DNA of 64,000 bases from Candidatus Synechococcus calcipolaris G9 (GCF_029582805.1 NZ_JAKKUT010000002.1:1699747-1763746), one strand, 5' to 3'; positions 1 to 7,926 are shown, counted from the stretch's first letter. The notes: generated from the letters alone by a model not told the origin. A program made the numbers and translations.

Positions 1-46
1 GCGGGCAACCTTAAACATGGCAGTGATTCTCAATCCAGATATCTCA

Positions 47-143
47 TTGTAATACCAGTTGTAATATCAGGGAATAATAGATATCTTATTGCCACAACGT
101 TGTAATAACTTTGTCATAGCATTGTCATAACTGTATTGTTATA
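47..143 (+). repeat. Six iterated TTGTNATA motifs
   Basis: The octamer TTGTNATA occurs six times in 97 bases, all in one orientation: TTGTAATA at 47, 59 and 100, TTGTCATA at 111 and 122, and TTGTTATA at 136. Spacings of 11 to 14 bases recur between neighbours, close to a helical turn, which is what iterated binding sites for a regulator would look like. It may serve psbA or a gene to the left of the window. Confidence 0.55.
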
Positions 144-372
144 ACTGGTTTCAACCTAAACCGCAAGTTGTCACATTTCTTTTGCCATCCCATTCATAAA
201 GAGAGTTAAACGAATCCTTTTTAATACGCTTGCGGGAGCAAATAACGACCAACACCTTCTGATTTCCGACACATCAAGGGAACCTCAATTAACCGGTTTC
301 TCCAAAGCCTGCCTCAATCGATCAAAATCAAGTCTGATCTCGACAAAAGCCCCTAAAAAGCATCTAAGCAAA

Positions 373-396
373 CCTCTAGTGAAAAGTTCTTAGAGG
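373..396. repeat. 6-bp perfect inverted repeat (CCTCTA/TAGAGG)
   Basis: CCTCTA at 373-378 and TAGAGG at 391-396 are perfect inverted repeats with a 12-base spacer, about 270 bases before psbA. There is no T-run directly after it, so an operator or a weak hairpin is more likely than an intrinsic terminator. Confidence 0.35.
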
Positions 397-663
397 GCAG
401 CGATTTTTCGGCATATTTTGTAAGTTCAACAACAGTGGCCTGTCTTCGAGTAGCCGTATTCAATGAATTTGGTTTCGATACAAAAATGATTATTTAATGA
501 TTCGTAATATATCTCGCCGCAATATATACAAAAAACAAGAAGCATTAACTATTGTTGCAAAGTCTTTCATTTCTTCGACATTTAAGGCTACATTGCAAGT
601 AACCTTGGGCCTAAATATCTTAGGTTTCAAGGAAATGTCATTTATCTTGAACTCATTTAAATT

Positions 664-1746
664 ATGACTACAACTCTCCAACGCCGCGAAGGTGCGAACG
701 TATGGGAGCGTTTCTGTAACTGGGTCACCAGCACCGATAACCGCCTTTATATTGGCTGGTTTGGTGTTATCATGATCCCAACGCTCCTAGCTGCAACCGC
801 CTGTTTCGTTATTGCCTTTATCGCCGCTCCGCCAGTGGATATTGATGGCATCCGTGAGCCTGTGTCTGGCTCCTTGATTTATGGGAATAATATCATCACT
901 GGCGCAGTCGTACCCTCTAGTAATGCGATCGGTCTGCACTTTTACCCCATTTGGGAAGCTGCTTCCTTAGATGAGTGGCTGTACAATGGCGGCCCCTACC
1001 AGTTGATCATTTTCCACTTCCTCCTTGGTGCTTCCTGCTACATGGGTCGGCAATGGGAACTGAGCTATCGCTTAGGGATGCGTCCTTGGATTTGTGTGGC
1101 TTACTCGGCTCCTTTGGCTTCTGCCATGGCCGTGTTCCTCATCTATCCTCTGGGTCAAGGTTCCTTCTCCGATGGAATGCCCTTGGGAATTAGCGGTACC
1201 TTCAACTTCATGATTGTGTTCCAAGCTGAGCACAACATTCTCATGCACCCCTTCCATCAATTGGGTGTGGCCGGAGTCTTCGGTGGTGCCTTGTTCTCGG
1301 CAATGCACGGTTCCTTAGTGACCTCTTCCCTCATTCGGGAAACCACTGAAACCGAATCCCAGAACTATGGTTACAAGTTTGGTCAGGAAGAAGAAACCTA
1401 CAATATTGTGGCTGCCCACGGTTACTTTGGTCGGTTAATCTTCCAATATGCCAGCTTCAACAACAGTCGCGCTCTACACTTCTTCTTAGCTGCTTGGCCC
1501 GTTGTCGGCATCTGGTTTACGGCTCTGGGCATTAGCACCATGGCCTTCAACTTGAATGGCTTTAACTTTAACCACAGTGTGATTGATTCCAAGGGAAATG
1601 TGATCAACACTTGGGCTGACATCATCAACCGTGCCAACCTGGGTATGGAAGTGATGCACGAGCGCAATGCCCACAACTTCCCCCTCGATTTAGCTTCGGC
1701 TGAATCCCATTCTGTGGCTCTGGTTGCTCCTAGCATCAACGGCTAG
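664..1746 (+). CDS. psbA: Photosystem II D1 protein
   Basis: This is the D1 reaction-centre subunit of photosystem II in the thylakoid membrane. With D2 it binds P680, pheophytin, QB and the Mn4CaO5 cluster. The 360-residue length is standard. Key residues are in place: Tyr161 (TyrZ), Asp170, Glu189, His190, His198 (P680), His215, Ser264 (QB site), His272, His332, Glu333, Asp342 and Ala344, followed by the C-terminal extension removed by CtpA. Residue 130 is Gln, as in the D1:1 or low-light form of cyanobacteria with several psbA copies; high-light forms carry Glu130. An intrinsic terminator follows 30 bases after the stop, so it is probably monocistronic. Only this copy is in the window; others are likely elsewhere. 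Confidence 0.99.
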   Translation: MTTTLQRREGANVWERFCNWVTSTDNRLYIGWFGVIMIPTLLAATACFVIAFIAAPPVDIDGIREPVSGSLIYGNNIITGAVVPSSNAIGLHFYPIWEAASLDEWLYNGGPYQLIIFHFLLGASCYMGRQWELSYRLGMRPWICVAYSAPLASAMAVFLIYPLGQGSFSDGMPLGISGTFNFMIVFQAEHNILMHPFHQLGVAGVFGGALFSAMHGSLVTSSLIRETTETESQNYGYKFGQEEETYNIVAAHGYFGRLIFQYASFNNSRALHFFLAAWPVVGIWFTALGISTMAFNLNGFNFNHSVIDSKGNVINTWADIINRANLGMEVMHERNAHNFPLDLASAESHSVALVAPSING

Positions 1747-1775
1747 ACCTCCAGCAGGAATTTAACAATGTATTG

Positions 1776-1803
1776 ACCGCCTTCCTTTTGAGGGCGGTTT
1801 TTT
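1776..1803 (+). terminator. Intrinsic terminator of psbA
   Basis: ACCGCC at 1776-1781 pairs with GGCGGT at 1793-1798, and the stem runs into a T-tract ending at about 1803. It lies about 30 bases after the psbA stop codon. Confidence 0.9.
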
Positions 1804-1853
1804 GCTTTTATCTATTTGCTTGTTTACTGGGTGTCTCTAGGACTGTTTGACCT

Positions 1854-2639
1854 GTGACTTGGATACTATTGCTTGGCGGCTTGATCGCAGGACTACTCTC
1901 AGGGCTTTTGGGTATTGGCGGCGGCTCGATTATGGTGCCCCTCTTGGTGAGTCAAGGGTTTGCGCCCGTAGCAGCGGTGGGAACAAGTACGCTAACCATT
2001 GCCTTGATTGCCATTTCCGGCACGGTTCAAAATGCCCGTATGGGTTACTTTGATTGGAGAAAAGTTCTTGGCTTAGGGGTTCCCTCTATCTTCACAGCCC
2101 AATTGGGAGCTTACCTTGCCAATCGCTTGCCAGCGGCGAATTTGCTTTTTGCCTTTGGCGTGATGTTGTTGGTCAATATATATCTAATGTATCTCCGCCG
2201 CCAATTAATCACTCAGATTGGAGTCGCCGGCCCTCAAGACGCCATAGAATCCCAACAGCAGCAGGGAATAGGAAAGATGAGCATTCGTTTGTTGACGGGG
2301 GGAGCGGCGGGGTTATTAGCTGGCTTGTTTGGAGTCGGCGGTGGCATTATTATGGTTCCATTGCAGGTATTGTTTTTGGCGGAACCGATTAAAACTGCGA
2401 TTCAAACCAGTTTAGGGGTGATTATTATGACGGCGATCGCCGCGAGTCTGGGGCATTTTTGGGCCGGAAGTGTGGTGGTGTCGGCAGGTTTGCTCTTGGC
2501 AGTGGGTGGAATTATCGCAGCTCAGGCTAGTGCCCGCTTATTACCGCGCTTGGGCGATCGCGCTGTTATGGTTTTGTTCAACGGCTTGATCCTGATTTTG
2601 GCAGGCTACACGTTTTACCAAGCTGGGCAAATGTCCTAA
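1854..2639 (+). CDS. TauE/SafE-family membrane transporter
   Basis: A 261-residue polytopic inner-membrane protein of the TauE/SafE (DUF81) family, whose characterised members export sulfite, sulfoacetate or related anions. Two related halves show the family's glycine-rich repeat: GLLSGLLGIGGGSIMVPLL near residue 14 and GLLAGLFGVGGGIIMVPLQ near residue 154. Several hydrophobic segments alternate with short loops and there is no signal peptide. The start is GTG with AGGA about 12 bases upstream; no better ATG lies nearby. The gene stands alone between the psbA terminator and a secreted protein, so context does not reveal the substrate. Confidence 0.85.
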   Translation: MTWILLLGGLIAGLLSGLLGIGGGSIMVPLLVSQGFAPVAAVGTSTLTIALIAISGTVQNARMGYFDWRKVLGLGVPSIFTAQLGAYLANRLPAANLLFAFGVMLLVNIYLMYLRRQLITQIGVAGPQDAIESQQQQGIGKMSIRLLTGGAAGLLAGLFGVGGGIIMVPLQVLFLAEPIKTAIQTSLGVIIMTAIAASLGHFWAGSVVVSAGLLLAVGGIIAAQASARLLPRLGDRAVMVLFNGLILILAGYTFYQAGQMS

Positions 2640-2735
2640 TCCACCTCATCTAGCGGAAACATTGTGGCCAGAATAACGTCAAAACAAATGTCAAGAGATT
2701 ATAAATTGATACATCGTTCTAATTGTTAAGGCACT

Positions 2736-3452
2736 ATGCAATCTCCAATCAACCACCTCATTTCCCTTTCTCTTTTGAGTACCGCTATTTTTGGATTTAA
2801 CTCAATGGCTGTGGCCCAAGTCACTCCCCCTGGACAATTTGGTGTGGATAATCCGGTATTGCAACGGGCCCGGAATTTAGCCCGCCAAGCAGGGGAACGG
2901 GTGAATGGAGGGTTAACCCGTTATCGGGCAGAAGCTTCTATGCATGGCCCCGCCAGTCAATCACCCTTCGTGGATAATGGCGATAGCACATTTACGTTTA
3001 CCTTTTTAGGGGGAGCGCCGGCCCAGCCTCCGACCATTGAAACCGTTGTCACAGTTGCCTATGATGCCTCCACCATTACGGTGAACTACAATGGCCCGAT
3101 CCGTAGTGGTGAGGCAACCCTGACCCCAGTTGAGTTCACAGAAACAGAAGCACCTACCCCAGATACGCCGGAAATCCAGCGGGGCATGAACTTGGCTCGT
3201 CAAGCTGCGGAAAAGGCCAATGGAGGGCTAGGGGCTTACCGTGCTGAAATGGCCATGTATGATGCAAACCTTGCCCCATGGCGGGTGAATTCAGACGGTA
3301 GCTTAACCTTTGATTTTTATGGTGCCCCCCCGAATGGCACAGTGGCAACCGTTCAAAGTATTGTCACGGTTTCCGAAAATGGCTCAGTGGTGACAATTAA
3401 CTATAACGGCCCGGTTCAATCTCCCATGCCGGGCGATCGGGCATTAAACTAA
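2736..3452 (+). CDS. Secreted protein with tandemly duplicated domain
   Basis: I do not recognise a named family. The 238-residue product starts with a Sec-type signal peptide, with a hydrophobic core at residues 8-24 and likely cleavage after AVAQ. The rest is two copies of one unit of about 85-90 residues. Each unit begins with an amphipathic helix (RNLARQAGERVNGG near residue 47; MNLARQAAEKANGG near residue 150), then RYRAE or AYRAE, then beta-rich sequence ending in TVNYNGP or TINYNGP. The copies have diverged at roughly half of positions, so the duplication is old. It probably acts in the periplasm or outside the cell; function is unknown. Confidence 0.8.
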   Translation: MQSPINHLISLSLLSTAIFGFNSMAVAQVTPPGQFGVDNPVLQRARNLARQAGERVNGGLTRYRAEASMHGPASQSPFVDNGDSTFTFTFLGGAPAQPPTIETVVTVAYDASTITVNYNGPIRSGEATLTPVEFTETEAPTPDTPEIQRGMNLARQAAEKANGGLGAYRAEMAMYDANLAPWRVNSDGSLTFDFYGAPPNGTVATVQSIVTVSENGSVVTINYNGPVQSPMPGDRALN

Positions 3453-3524
3453 GAATAAGACGTTCTCATTGTTCACTAGTTGTTCAAGTGTGCTCCATAA
3501 AATCCTTGTTATCGTTTTATTACC

Positions 3525-4631
3525 ATGGCTAGGGTAGATCATCCCGGTTGCTCCCGTTGCCAAGAACTACCCGAAGTACCCACTGCGGGAGGGGTGCTGT
3601 ACCTTTGGTTTCCCATTGCCCATATTTTGACGAAGATGGAGCAAATTTGGAAACGACGGCAGTGGCCCCTTCAGGTTTTACCGGGGATGCAGGGGGTCTG
3701 TCTCACCTTGACCGATCAACAACGCCTTGATCAGTGCTTGGTGGAGTTACAGGGGTGTCTGACAACCAAGGAATTGGAGGATACCCAAGCTCTCCATTTA
3801 CCCAATGGCGGTGAACCCCAACTGGCTGACTGTCCACGGGTGATGCCCCTATATCGATTAGTTGCCCTATCCCAAGCGAATTGGCTCCTGGATCTGCTGG
3901 CGGAGAATCGTCTTATTAGCCATTTCCAGCCCATTGTTAACGCGGCCCAACCCAACCAAATTTTTGCCCAGGAAGCCCTTTGTCGCGGGTTAGATACAGA
4001 TGATTCCTTGATTTCGCCGCGCCGACTCCTGCAAACAGCCCGGGCCGTAGATCTGTTATTTCGAGTTGATTTAGAAGCTCGCAAAGCGGCCATTCAAGCT
4101 GCGGCTCACTATCGCTTAACCACACCGATTTTTATTAACTTTACACCGACAGCAATCTACGATCCAGAATTCTGCTTGCAATCTACGGTAAAACTGATTG
4201 ATCAAGCGGAAATTCCCCACCATAATATTGTTTTTGAAGTCACAGAGTCCGAGGAAACAGAGGATGTTAAGCATCTGCAAAATATTCTTTGCTTTTATCG
4301 AGAGGCCGGATTCCGCGTTGCCTTAGATGACCTTGGTTCCGGCTATTCGGGCTTGAATTTACTGCATCAGTTACGTCCTGATTTTGTCAAGTTAGATATG
4401 GAATTGATCCGAGACGTGGATCGCGATGAATATAAGGCGATGGTGACGGCGAAACTTTTAGAAGTGGCCCAAGCCTTAGAGATTAAAACGATCGCCGAAG
4501 GAATTGAAACCGCAGCAGAATTAGCCTGGGTTCAGGATCATGGAGCCGACTATGTACAGGGTTATTTTTTAGCTCGACCCTGCGCTCCACCTCGGATTAA
4601 CTTAGATATAGATTCAAGCGTCAGTGACTGA
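3525..4631 (+). CDS. EAL-domain cyclic-di-GMP phosphodiesterase
   Basis: The C-terminal EAL domain (residues ~125-355 of 368) hydrolyses c-di-GMP to pGpG. The catalytic set looks complete: Glu150 in EALCR, Asn205 in NFTP, Glu238 and Glu241 in FEVTE, Asp268-Asp269 in the DDLGSG loop, Lys289 in VKLD, Glu325 in EGIE and Gln345. It is therefore predicted active. There is no GGDEF domain. The N-terminal ~120 residues match no sensor I recognise, but start with a Cys pair (Cys9, Cys12), with further cysteines at 59, 71, 78 and 103, which might bind metal or sense redox. No membrane segment is evident, so it should be cytoplasmic. It is not tightly coupled to its neighbours. Confidence 0.92.
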   Translation: MARVDHPGCSRCQELPEVPTAGGVLYLWFPIAHILTKMEQIWKRRQWPLQVLPGMQGVCLTLTDQQRLDQCLVELQGCLTTKELEDTQALHLPNGGEPQLADCPRVMPLYRLVALSQANWLLDLLAENRLISHFQPIVNAAQPNQIFAQEALCRGLDTDDSLISPRRLLQTARAVDLLFRVDLEARKAAIQAAAHYRLTTPIFINFTPTAIYDPEFCLQSTVKLIDQAEIPHHNIVFEVTESEETEDVKHLQNILCFYREAGFRVALDDLGSGYSGLNLLHQLRPDFVKLDMELIRDVDRDEYKAMVTAKLLEVAQALEIKTIAEGIETAAELAWVQDHGADYVQGYFLARPCAPPRINLDIDSSVSD

Positions 4632-4722
4632 ATAATAATCATCAAAAATTTTGGATATAAAACCTTGTATTTGAGGGCAGCTTTTTTTAGAGGGTTTCAA
4701 GTAATGTTCGATTGTCCAATCT

Positions 4723-5082
4723 ATGAGCGGAATTAACCGAAGTATTACCCCTGATTCTCGACTGAGCCTAATTGATCGCCATTTGCCAAATACCCCTCAA
4801 GTCCAACGGCTGCTCAAAAGAGAAGGCAGAGCACACGTATTCAATGATCTTGAAACCCTACGACGAGTTACAGAGGCGATCATTTCAGGGGGAAAGCGAA
4901 CTGGAATAGATGATGAAGACGATGATTATGAACGGTATGGACTCTACTTTTCCGAGCCAATCGGCTACATAATAAGAGCAGACGGAAGCCAAATTCCTCT
5001 TTACTATGGTGAGATCAAAATTGTGAAGACAACAGGTGAGTATCATGCAATTCCACGCACCAGTCCTCGAAGAACAAGCTAA
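4723..5082 (+). CDS. Small toxin-like hypothetical protein (first of overlapping pair)
   Basis: A 119-residue soluble protein that I cannot assign with confidence. It has an acidic stretch near residue 73 (DDEDDDYE) and then a basic beta-rich end (GYIIRADGSQIPLYYGE, YHAIPRTSPRR). That ending resembles C-terminal nuclease modules of cyanobacterial polymorphic or toxin-antitoxin proteins; this is resemblance only. The next gene begins inside its last codons, so the two are translationally coupled, as in toxin with antitoxin or immunity pairs. It follows the EAL gene after about 90 bases. Confidence 0.6.
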   Translation: MSGINRSITPDSRLSLIDRHLPNTPQVQRLLKREGRAHVFNDLETLRRVTEAIISGGKRTGIDDEDDDYERYGLYFSEPIGYIIRADGSQIPLYYGEIKIVKTTGEYHAIPRTSPRRTS

Positions 5083-5302
5083 GCTCTGGAAGTATCTGGA
5101 ACTTTGGGTTGATCCAGTCCTTTTTCCCCCTAAGATTCTCATGCTAGTAGGGGATCAAGATGGCACTTGCCGTATCTTTAATCCTGCCTCTGATTATAAA
5201 CTCGTAGTCACTCACCCTAGTTATGAAAATGCCCAAGCATGGCTTCTCGAAGATGAATATGAACGGGTGAAGGGGCCACTTCTAGCTGAAGAAGTTTTTT
5301 AG
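5045..5302 (+). CDS. Small hypothetical partner protein (antitoxin/immunity candidate)
   Basis: An 85-residue protein whose reading frame overlaps the end of the preceding gene by 38 bases. I chose the ATG at 5045 because AGGTGAG lies just upstream at a good ribosome-binding distance; a GTG at 5036 would add three residues. The product is acidic towards its end and contains YENAQAWLLEDEYERVKG. I recognise no family. Overlap and size suggest it neutralises or works with the upstream product, but this is inference. Confidence 0.6.
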   Translation: MQFHAPVLEEQAKLWKYLELWVDPVLFPPKILMLVGDQDGTCRIFNPASDYKLVVTHPSYENAQAWLLEDEYERVKGPLLAEEVF

Positions 5303-5325
5303 CCTTCAGTCATTAGAGTAAACAA

Positions 5326-5835
5326 ATGGGTCACTTTATCCTCAGAACTGGGGGGCAGTCCGGCGTGGATCGGGCAGTCTTAGATTTTGCTATTCATTAT
5401 GGGTTGCCCTATGAGGGATGGTGTCCCTGGGGTGGTTGGGCCGAAGATTACCCGCAGCCGCCGGGCCTGTTAGCGGACTATCCCCATTTGCAGGAAACTG
5501 CTTCCCCTGAACCAGAGCAGCGTACCCACTGGAATATACGGGATAGTGATGCCACATTAATTTTAGTTTATGGCAGTATATTTAACCAGAGATCGCCAGG
5601 AACTCAGTTAACCCAAGCGATCGCTCAGGATATGAACCGGCCCTGTCTAATCCTGGATATTGGCCAGCGAGAAGCCTATCTAAAGCTACAGCAATGGTGT
5701 AGTGAACTGGTTCAACGTTTCCAGGAGCAGAATTTTTGCTTAAATATTGCCGGGCCCAGAGAATCAGAAGTGTCAGGAATTTATCAGCGATCCTATGAAT
5801 TTTTGGAGGTTTTGGAAAATATGGGTCAGCGTTGA
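5326..5835 (+). CDS. Putative molybdenum-carrier (cpYpsA/SLOG-type) protein
   Basis: The 169-residue product matches the putative molybdenum carrier family, a branch of the SLOG/YpsA nucleotide-binding Rossmann fold. Signatures are GGQSGVDRAVLDFA near the N-terminus, WNIRDSDATLIL in the middle and LNIAGPRESE near the end. In the family these loops line a ligand pocket for a nucleotide-like molecule or molybdenum cofactor. No other molybdenum gene is nearby, so the assigned substrate is weak. It begins 23 bases after the small overlapping gene pair and may be cotranscribed with it. The protein is soluble and cytoplasmic. Confidence 0.75.
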   Translation: MGHFILRTGGQSGVDRAVLDFAIHYGLPYEGWCPWGGWAEDYPQPPGLLADYPHLQETASPEPEQRTHWNIRDSDATLILVYGSIFNQRSPGTQLTQAIAQDMNRPCLILDIGQREAYLKLQQWCSELVQRFQEQNFCLNIAGPRESEVSGIYQRSYEFLEVLENMGQR

Positions 5836-5896
5836 GCTATGCCGTCCAATGATTGCCAACTTAGGTGCATTCTCAGGGGTAGGATAATCAAGGGTT

Positions 5897-6637
5897 ATGA
5901 AGACTCTCATTGATATTTTTGTAAATATCCTGGGGCTGCTCGGTTCCATCTTTGGTTTACTGATCATTGCCTTTGCTTTAGGGGATGCCTGGCGGCGCAT
6001 TGCTCTGTGGCGGAGCTATCGCTCCATTTCTGTGTCCCAGGCCCTCTGGGATGCACCCTTAGATCAAAAACTTAAAATTAATGGTCGGATCGATCAAACA
6101 AATCCGTCTATACGCAGTCCCATCAGCCAGGACACCTGCGTATTTTGGCAAGTTGCCCTTTCAACCGCACTGCCCTCAAAATCTCAAGGATTTCCCCCCA
6201 CCTATATTTCCTCCATGGAATATCCCAAAGAACTTGTGATGACCGATGACAATGGCGGGCAACTGACCCTAAACCTCAGGAATGCAGATGTTGAATTTTC
6301 CACGCCCCCCCATTTTATGGACTATCAAACCCAAGCCAAGGTTTTTTCCTTCAAGAATCCCCGCACGTTAGCCTATCTCAATGACATTTCTAGTCATGGG
6401 CCTCAGGGAAAAAATATCACTGTGAGGGAGTATATTGTCCAGCCCAATCAATCCCTCGTGGTCTGGGGAAAACTAACGGATGTTGATCGTCAGCGTATAT
6501 TGATTGTTGAAAAAATGATGGATTCACAGCGATCGCTCGTGCCACGAATGATCATAACGCTGCTTCTATCATGGTTCATGGCTTCTATTTTGGTGGAGGT
6601 GTTTCTCTATTCCCTAAGAAAACTATTCGGTGGTTAG
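5897..6637 (+). CDS. Two-TM membrane protein, GIDE-like
   Basis: The 246-residue protein has a hydrophobic helix at residues ~5-28 and a second near 213-235, with a soluble beta-rich region between. The central part (KINGRIDQ, then SPISQDTCVFWQVAL) resembles GIDE-type domains, in which a membrane-anchored beta domain sits between two helices. No RING finger is visible, so ubiquitin-ligase-type names applied to relatives should not be used here. Function is unknown. It follows the SLOG-type gene by about 60 bases and precedes the oppositely oriented tRNA. Confidence 0.6.
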   Translation: MKTLIDIFVNILGLLGSIFGLLIIAFALGDAWRRIALWRSYRSISVSQALWDAPLDQKLKINGRIDQTNPSIRSPISQDTCVFWQVALSTALPSKSQGFPPTYISSMEYPKELVMTDDNGGQLTLNLRNADVEFSTPPHFMDYQTQAKVFSFKNPRTLAYLNDISSHGPQGKNITVREYIVQPNQSLVVWGKLTDVDRQRILIVEKMMDSQRSLVPRMIITLLLSWFMASILVEVFLYSLRKLFGG

Positions 6638-6696
6638 GGATATTAATCGAAATTGCCTTGCCGTTAGACTAGGGAGGGATGGGCATTGTGGAATGA

Positions 6697-6769
6697 TGGC
6701 TCAGGCGGGATTTGAACCTGCGACCTTGGGCTTATGAGTCCCCTGCTCTAACCACTGAGCTACTGAGCC
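6697..6769 (-). tRNA. trnM: tRNA-Met (CAT), elongator
   Basis: On the minus strand a 73-base cloverleaf begins GGCTCAG and ends CTGAGCC plus discriminator A, giving a perfect 7-bp acceptor stem. The D-arm GCTC/GAGC and the T-arm with GGTTCAAATCC are standard. The anticodon loop is CTCATAA, so the anticodon is CAT. The anticodon stem has three G-C pairs in the middle with non-Watson-Crick partners at both ends (27 and 31). CCA is not encoded. The 1-72 pair is a normal G-C pair, unlike initiator tRNA, so this is the elongator. Confidence 0.93.
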
Positions 6770-6817
6770 AAAAACTTGTGCGTCTTTTATAGTAACTCAA
6801 TTTTGAGCGATCGTCAG

Positions 6818-7099
6818 ATGAAATCAAATCAACGGTGTAAACAAACCGTCCTGATTACAATGGTTGGATGCCTTTTGGCGATCGCTGCAGGTGGGGTCTA
6901 TTACGTTCAACGCACCCTCACCTTTCCGCCTCTGCCCACCTACCAAACCAGAATTTTGTCCGGTAAACCGGAAGGAGCTAGTTGTCTTAATAAACAGCGA
7001 TCGGCAAGCCTTGCCATTGAACTCATTGATTTAGCCGCGGATAAGGTCTACTTGGCAGGGGGAGATAACCCCATTTCCGAATTTGAACCTGAAGGTTGA
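6818..7099 (+). CDS. Short single-TM hypothetical protein
   Basis: A 93-residue product from the ATG at 6818; an earlier in-frame ATG at 6776 almost abuts the tRNA and is less likely. It has a basic start, one hydrophobic helix (VLITMVGCLLAIAAGGVYYV) and a soluble tail containing ASCLNKQRSASLAIELIDLA. It resembles no family I know. Its last 52 bases overlap the 3' end of convergent tsaB, so the true end could be affected by sequence divergence there. A real gene is somewhat more likely than chance. Confidence 0.5.
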   Translation: MKSNQRCKQTVLITMVGCLLAIAAGGVYYVQRTLTFPPLPTYQTRILSGKPEGASCLNKQRSASLAIELIDLAADKVYLAGGDNPISEFEPEG

Positions 7100-7749
7100 G
7101 ACCAGGTATGGCCATAAAAGGGACGAACCGCTGACCAATGGTAGGTCTGGGAATGGGGTTCCCCTAGGAGCGATCGCCATTGGGCCTGGGCCGAGGCTAA
7201 AAGACCTTGACATAGTTGATCTGTGCCCGGAAACTCCAGCAATTGGTAGGGATGGGGCCACGTCTCTAAGACCTGTTGCCATTGCTCCCAGGTCATCAGG
7301 GCATCGCCATAGACAGGGGTGAGTTCGCTTGGGGGGCCAGGGGTTCGATAAATACCGCCATAGCAATGTCCTTTTTGGGCGGGGATGGCGATCGCCCGAT
7401 CCAGGGTAGGATTCTCCCCGGAGTTTAACCACAGGGATGCGGCCAAAGCAGAAACAGGAATCAGGGGCAGATCTAATTGCTGGGCTAATATTCGGGCGGT
7501 AACGACCCCTAGGCGCGTGCCAGTAAAGCTACCCGGCCCCACACACACGGCGATCGCCCCGACATCACGCCAGGTTTGGGGGGGCAAAAATGCCTGCAAA
7601 CAGACATGGAGTTGAGCCGCCAAATCCCGACCTAGGGGCCACAGTTGAATCCGTTGTTGACCTGACGGGTAAGCCACCAAACCAAGACCTAATTCGGGCC
7701 CGGCGGTGTACAAACCTAGGCAATAGTGAGATTCACTCAATGGGGTCAA
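7048..7749 (-). CDS. tsaB: TsaB, tRNA t6A biosynthesis protein
   Basis: This is the TsaB (YeaZ) ASKHA-fold protein, a partner of TsaD in making N6-threonylcarbamoyladenosine at position 37 of ANN-decoding tRNAs. The family hallmark VGPGSFTGTRLGV lies near residues 90-102, followed by the helix leading to PVSALAASL. The 233-residue length is normal. As usual for TsaB, it lacks the metal-binding histidines of TsaD. It starts six bases after psb34, so the two are probably cotranscribed. Its C-terminus overlaps the convergent short gene. Confidence 0.92.
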   Translation of the reverse strand: MTPLSESHYCLGLYTAGPELGLGLVAYPSGQQRIQLWPLGRDLAAQLHVCLQAFLPPQTWRDVGAIAVCVGPGSFTGTRLGVVTARILAQQLDLPLIPVSALAASLWLNSGENPTLDRAIAIPAQKGHCYGGIYRTPGPPSELTPVYGDALMTWEQWQQVLETWPHPYQLLEFPGTDQLCQGLLASAQAQWRSLLGEPHSQTYHWSAVRPFYGHTWSQPSGSNSEMGLSPPAK

Positions 7750-7755
7750 AATAGG

Positions 7756-7926
7756 CTAGGACACCACAAAGGCGATCGTAATCAAGCCCAATACCAAAAG
7801 TAGTCCCACAGAGCCGAGAATGAGGAAGCGTTTTTTCTCCTGTTGACTGGGGGGTTTTGCTTCATACACTTGGGGTTCTACGGCAAAGTTATTGAGACGA
7901 CCATCGTCATCCACGGTATAGGGCAT
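7756..7926 (-). CDS. psb34: Psb34, photosystem II assembly small protein
   Basis: A 56-residue single-helix protein easily missed because of its length. It begins MPYTVDDDGRLNNFAVEPQV, continues through YEAKPPSQQEKKR and ends with one hydrophobic helix (FLILGSVGLLLVLGLI) and VVS. This matches the Psb34 family (Ssl1498-like), found in photosystem II assembly intermediates bound near CP47 where high-light-inducible proteins dock. The conserved acidic and aromatic N-terminal tail before one membrane helix is the family pattern. The gene lies six bases upstream of tsaB on the same strand. Confidence 0.85.
   Translation of the reverse strand: MPYTVDDDGRLNNFAVEPQVYEAKPPSQQEKKRFLILGSVGLLLVLGLITIAFVVS

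Larger units (their letters stand above)
1..663 (+). promoter_or_regulatory. Long AT-rich upstream region of psbA
   Basis: No convincing gene lies in these 663 bases. A stretch open from base 1 to 108 could be the tail of a gene outside the window, but it has no recognisable sequence. The region holds the TTGTNATA cluster and an inverted repeat listed separately. AT-rich sequence just before psbA (about 470-530) is where a promoter would be expected, but I cannot place -35 and -10 boxes with confidence. psbA genes are usually light-regulated with a 5' leader, which fits the distance; that regulation is inferred. Confidence 0.5.

Noticed and set aside
1-108. Possible tail of a gene entering from the left
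   Set aside because: Open for only 35 codons, overlaps the TTGTNATA repeats, no recognisable protein sequence.
490-681. 63-aa minus-strand frame overlapping the psbA start
   Set aside because: AT-rich leader region read backwards; no motif or ribosome-binding site.
1072-1739. Minus-strand frames inside psbA
   Set aside because: Shadows of the strongly conserved psbA reading frame.
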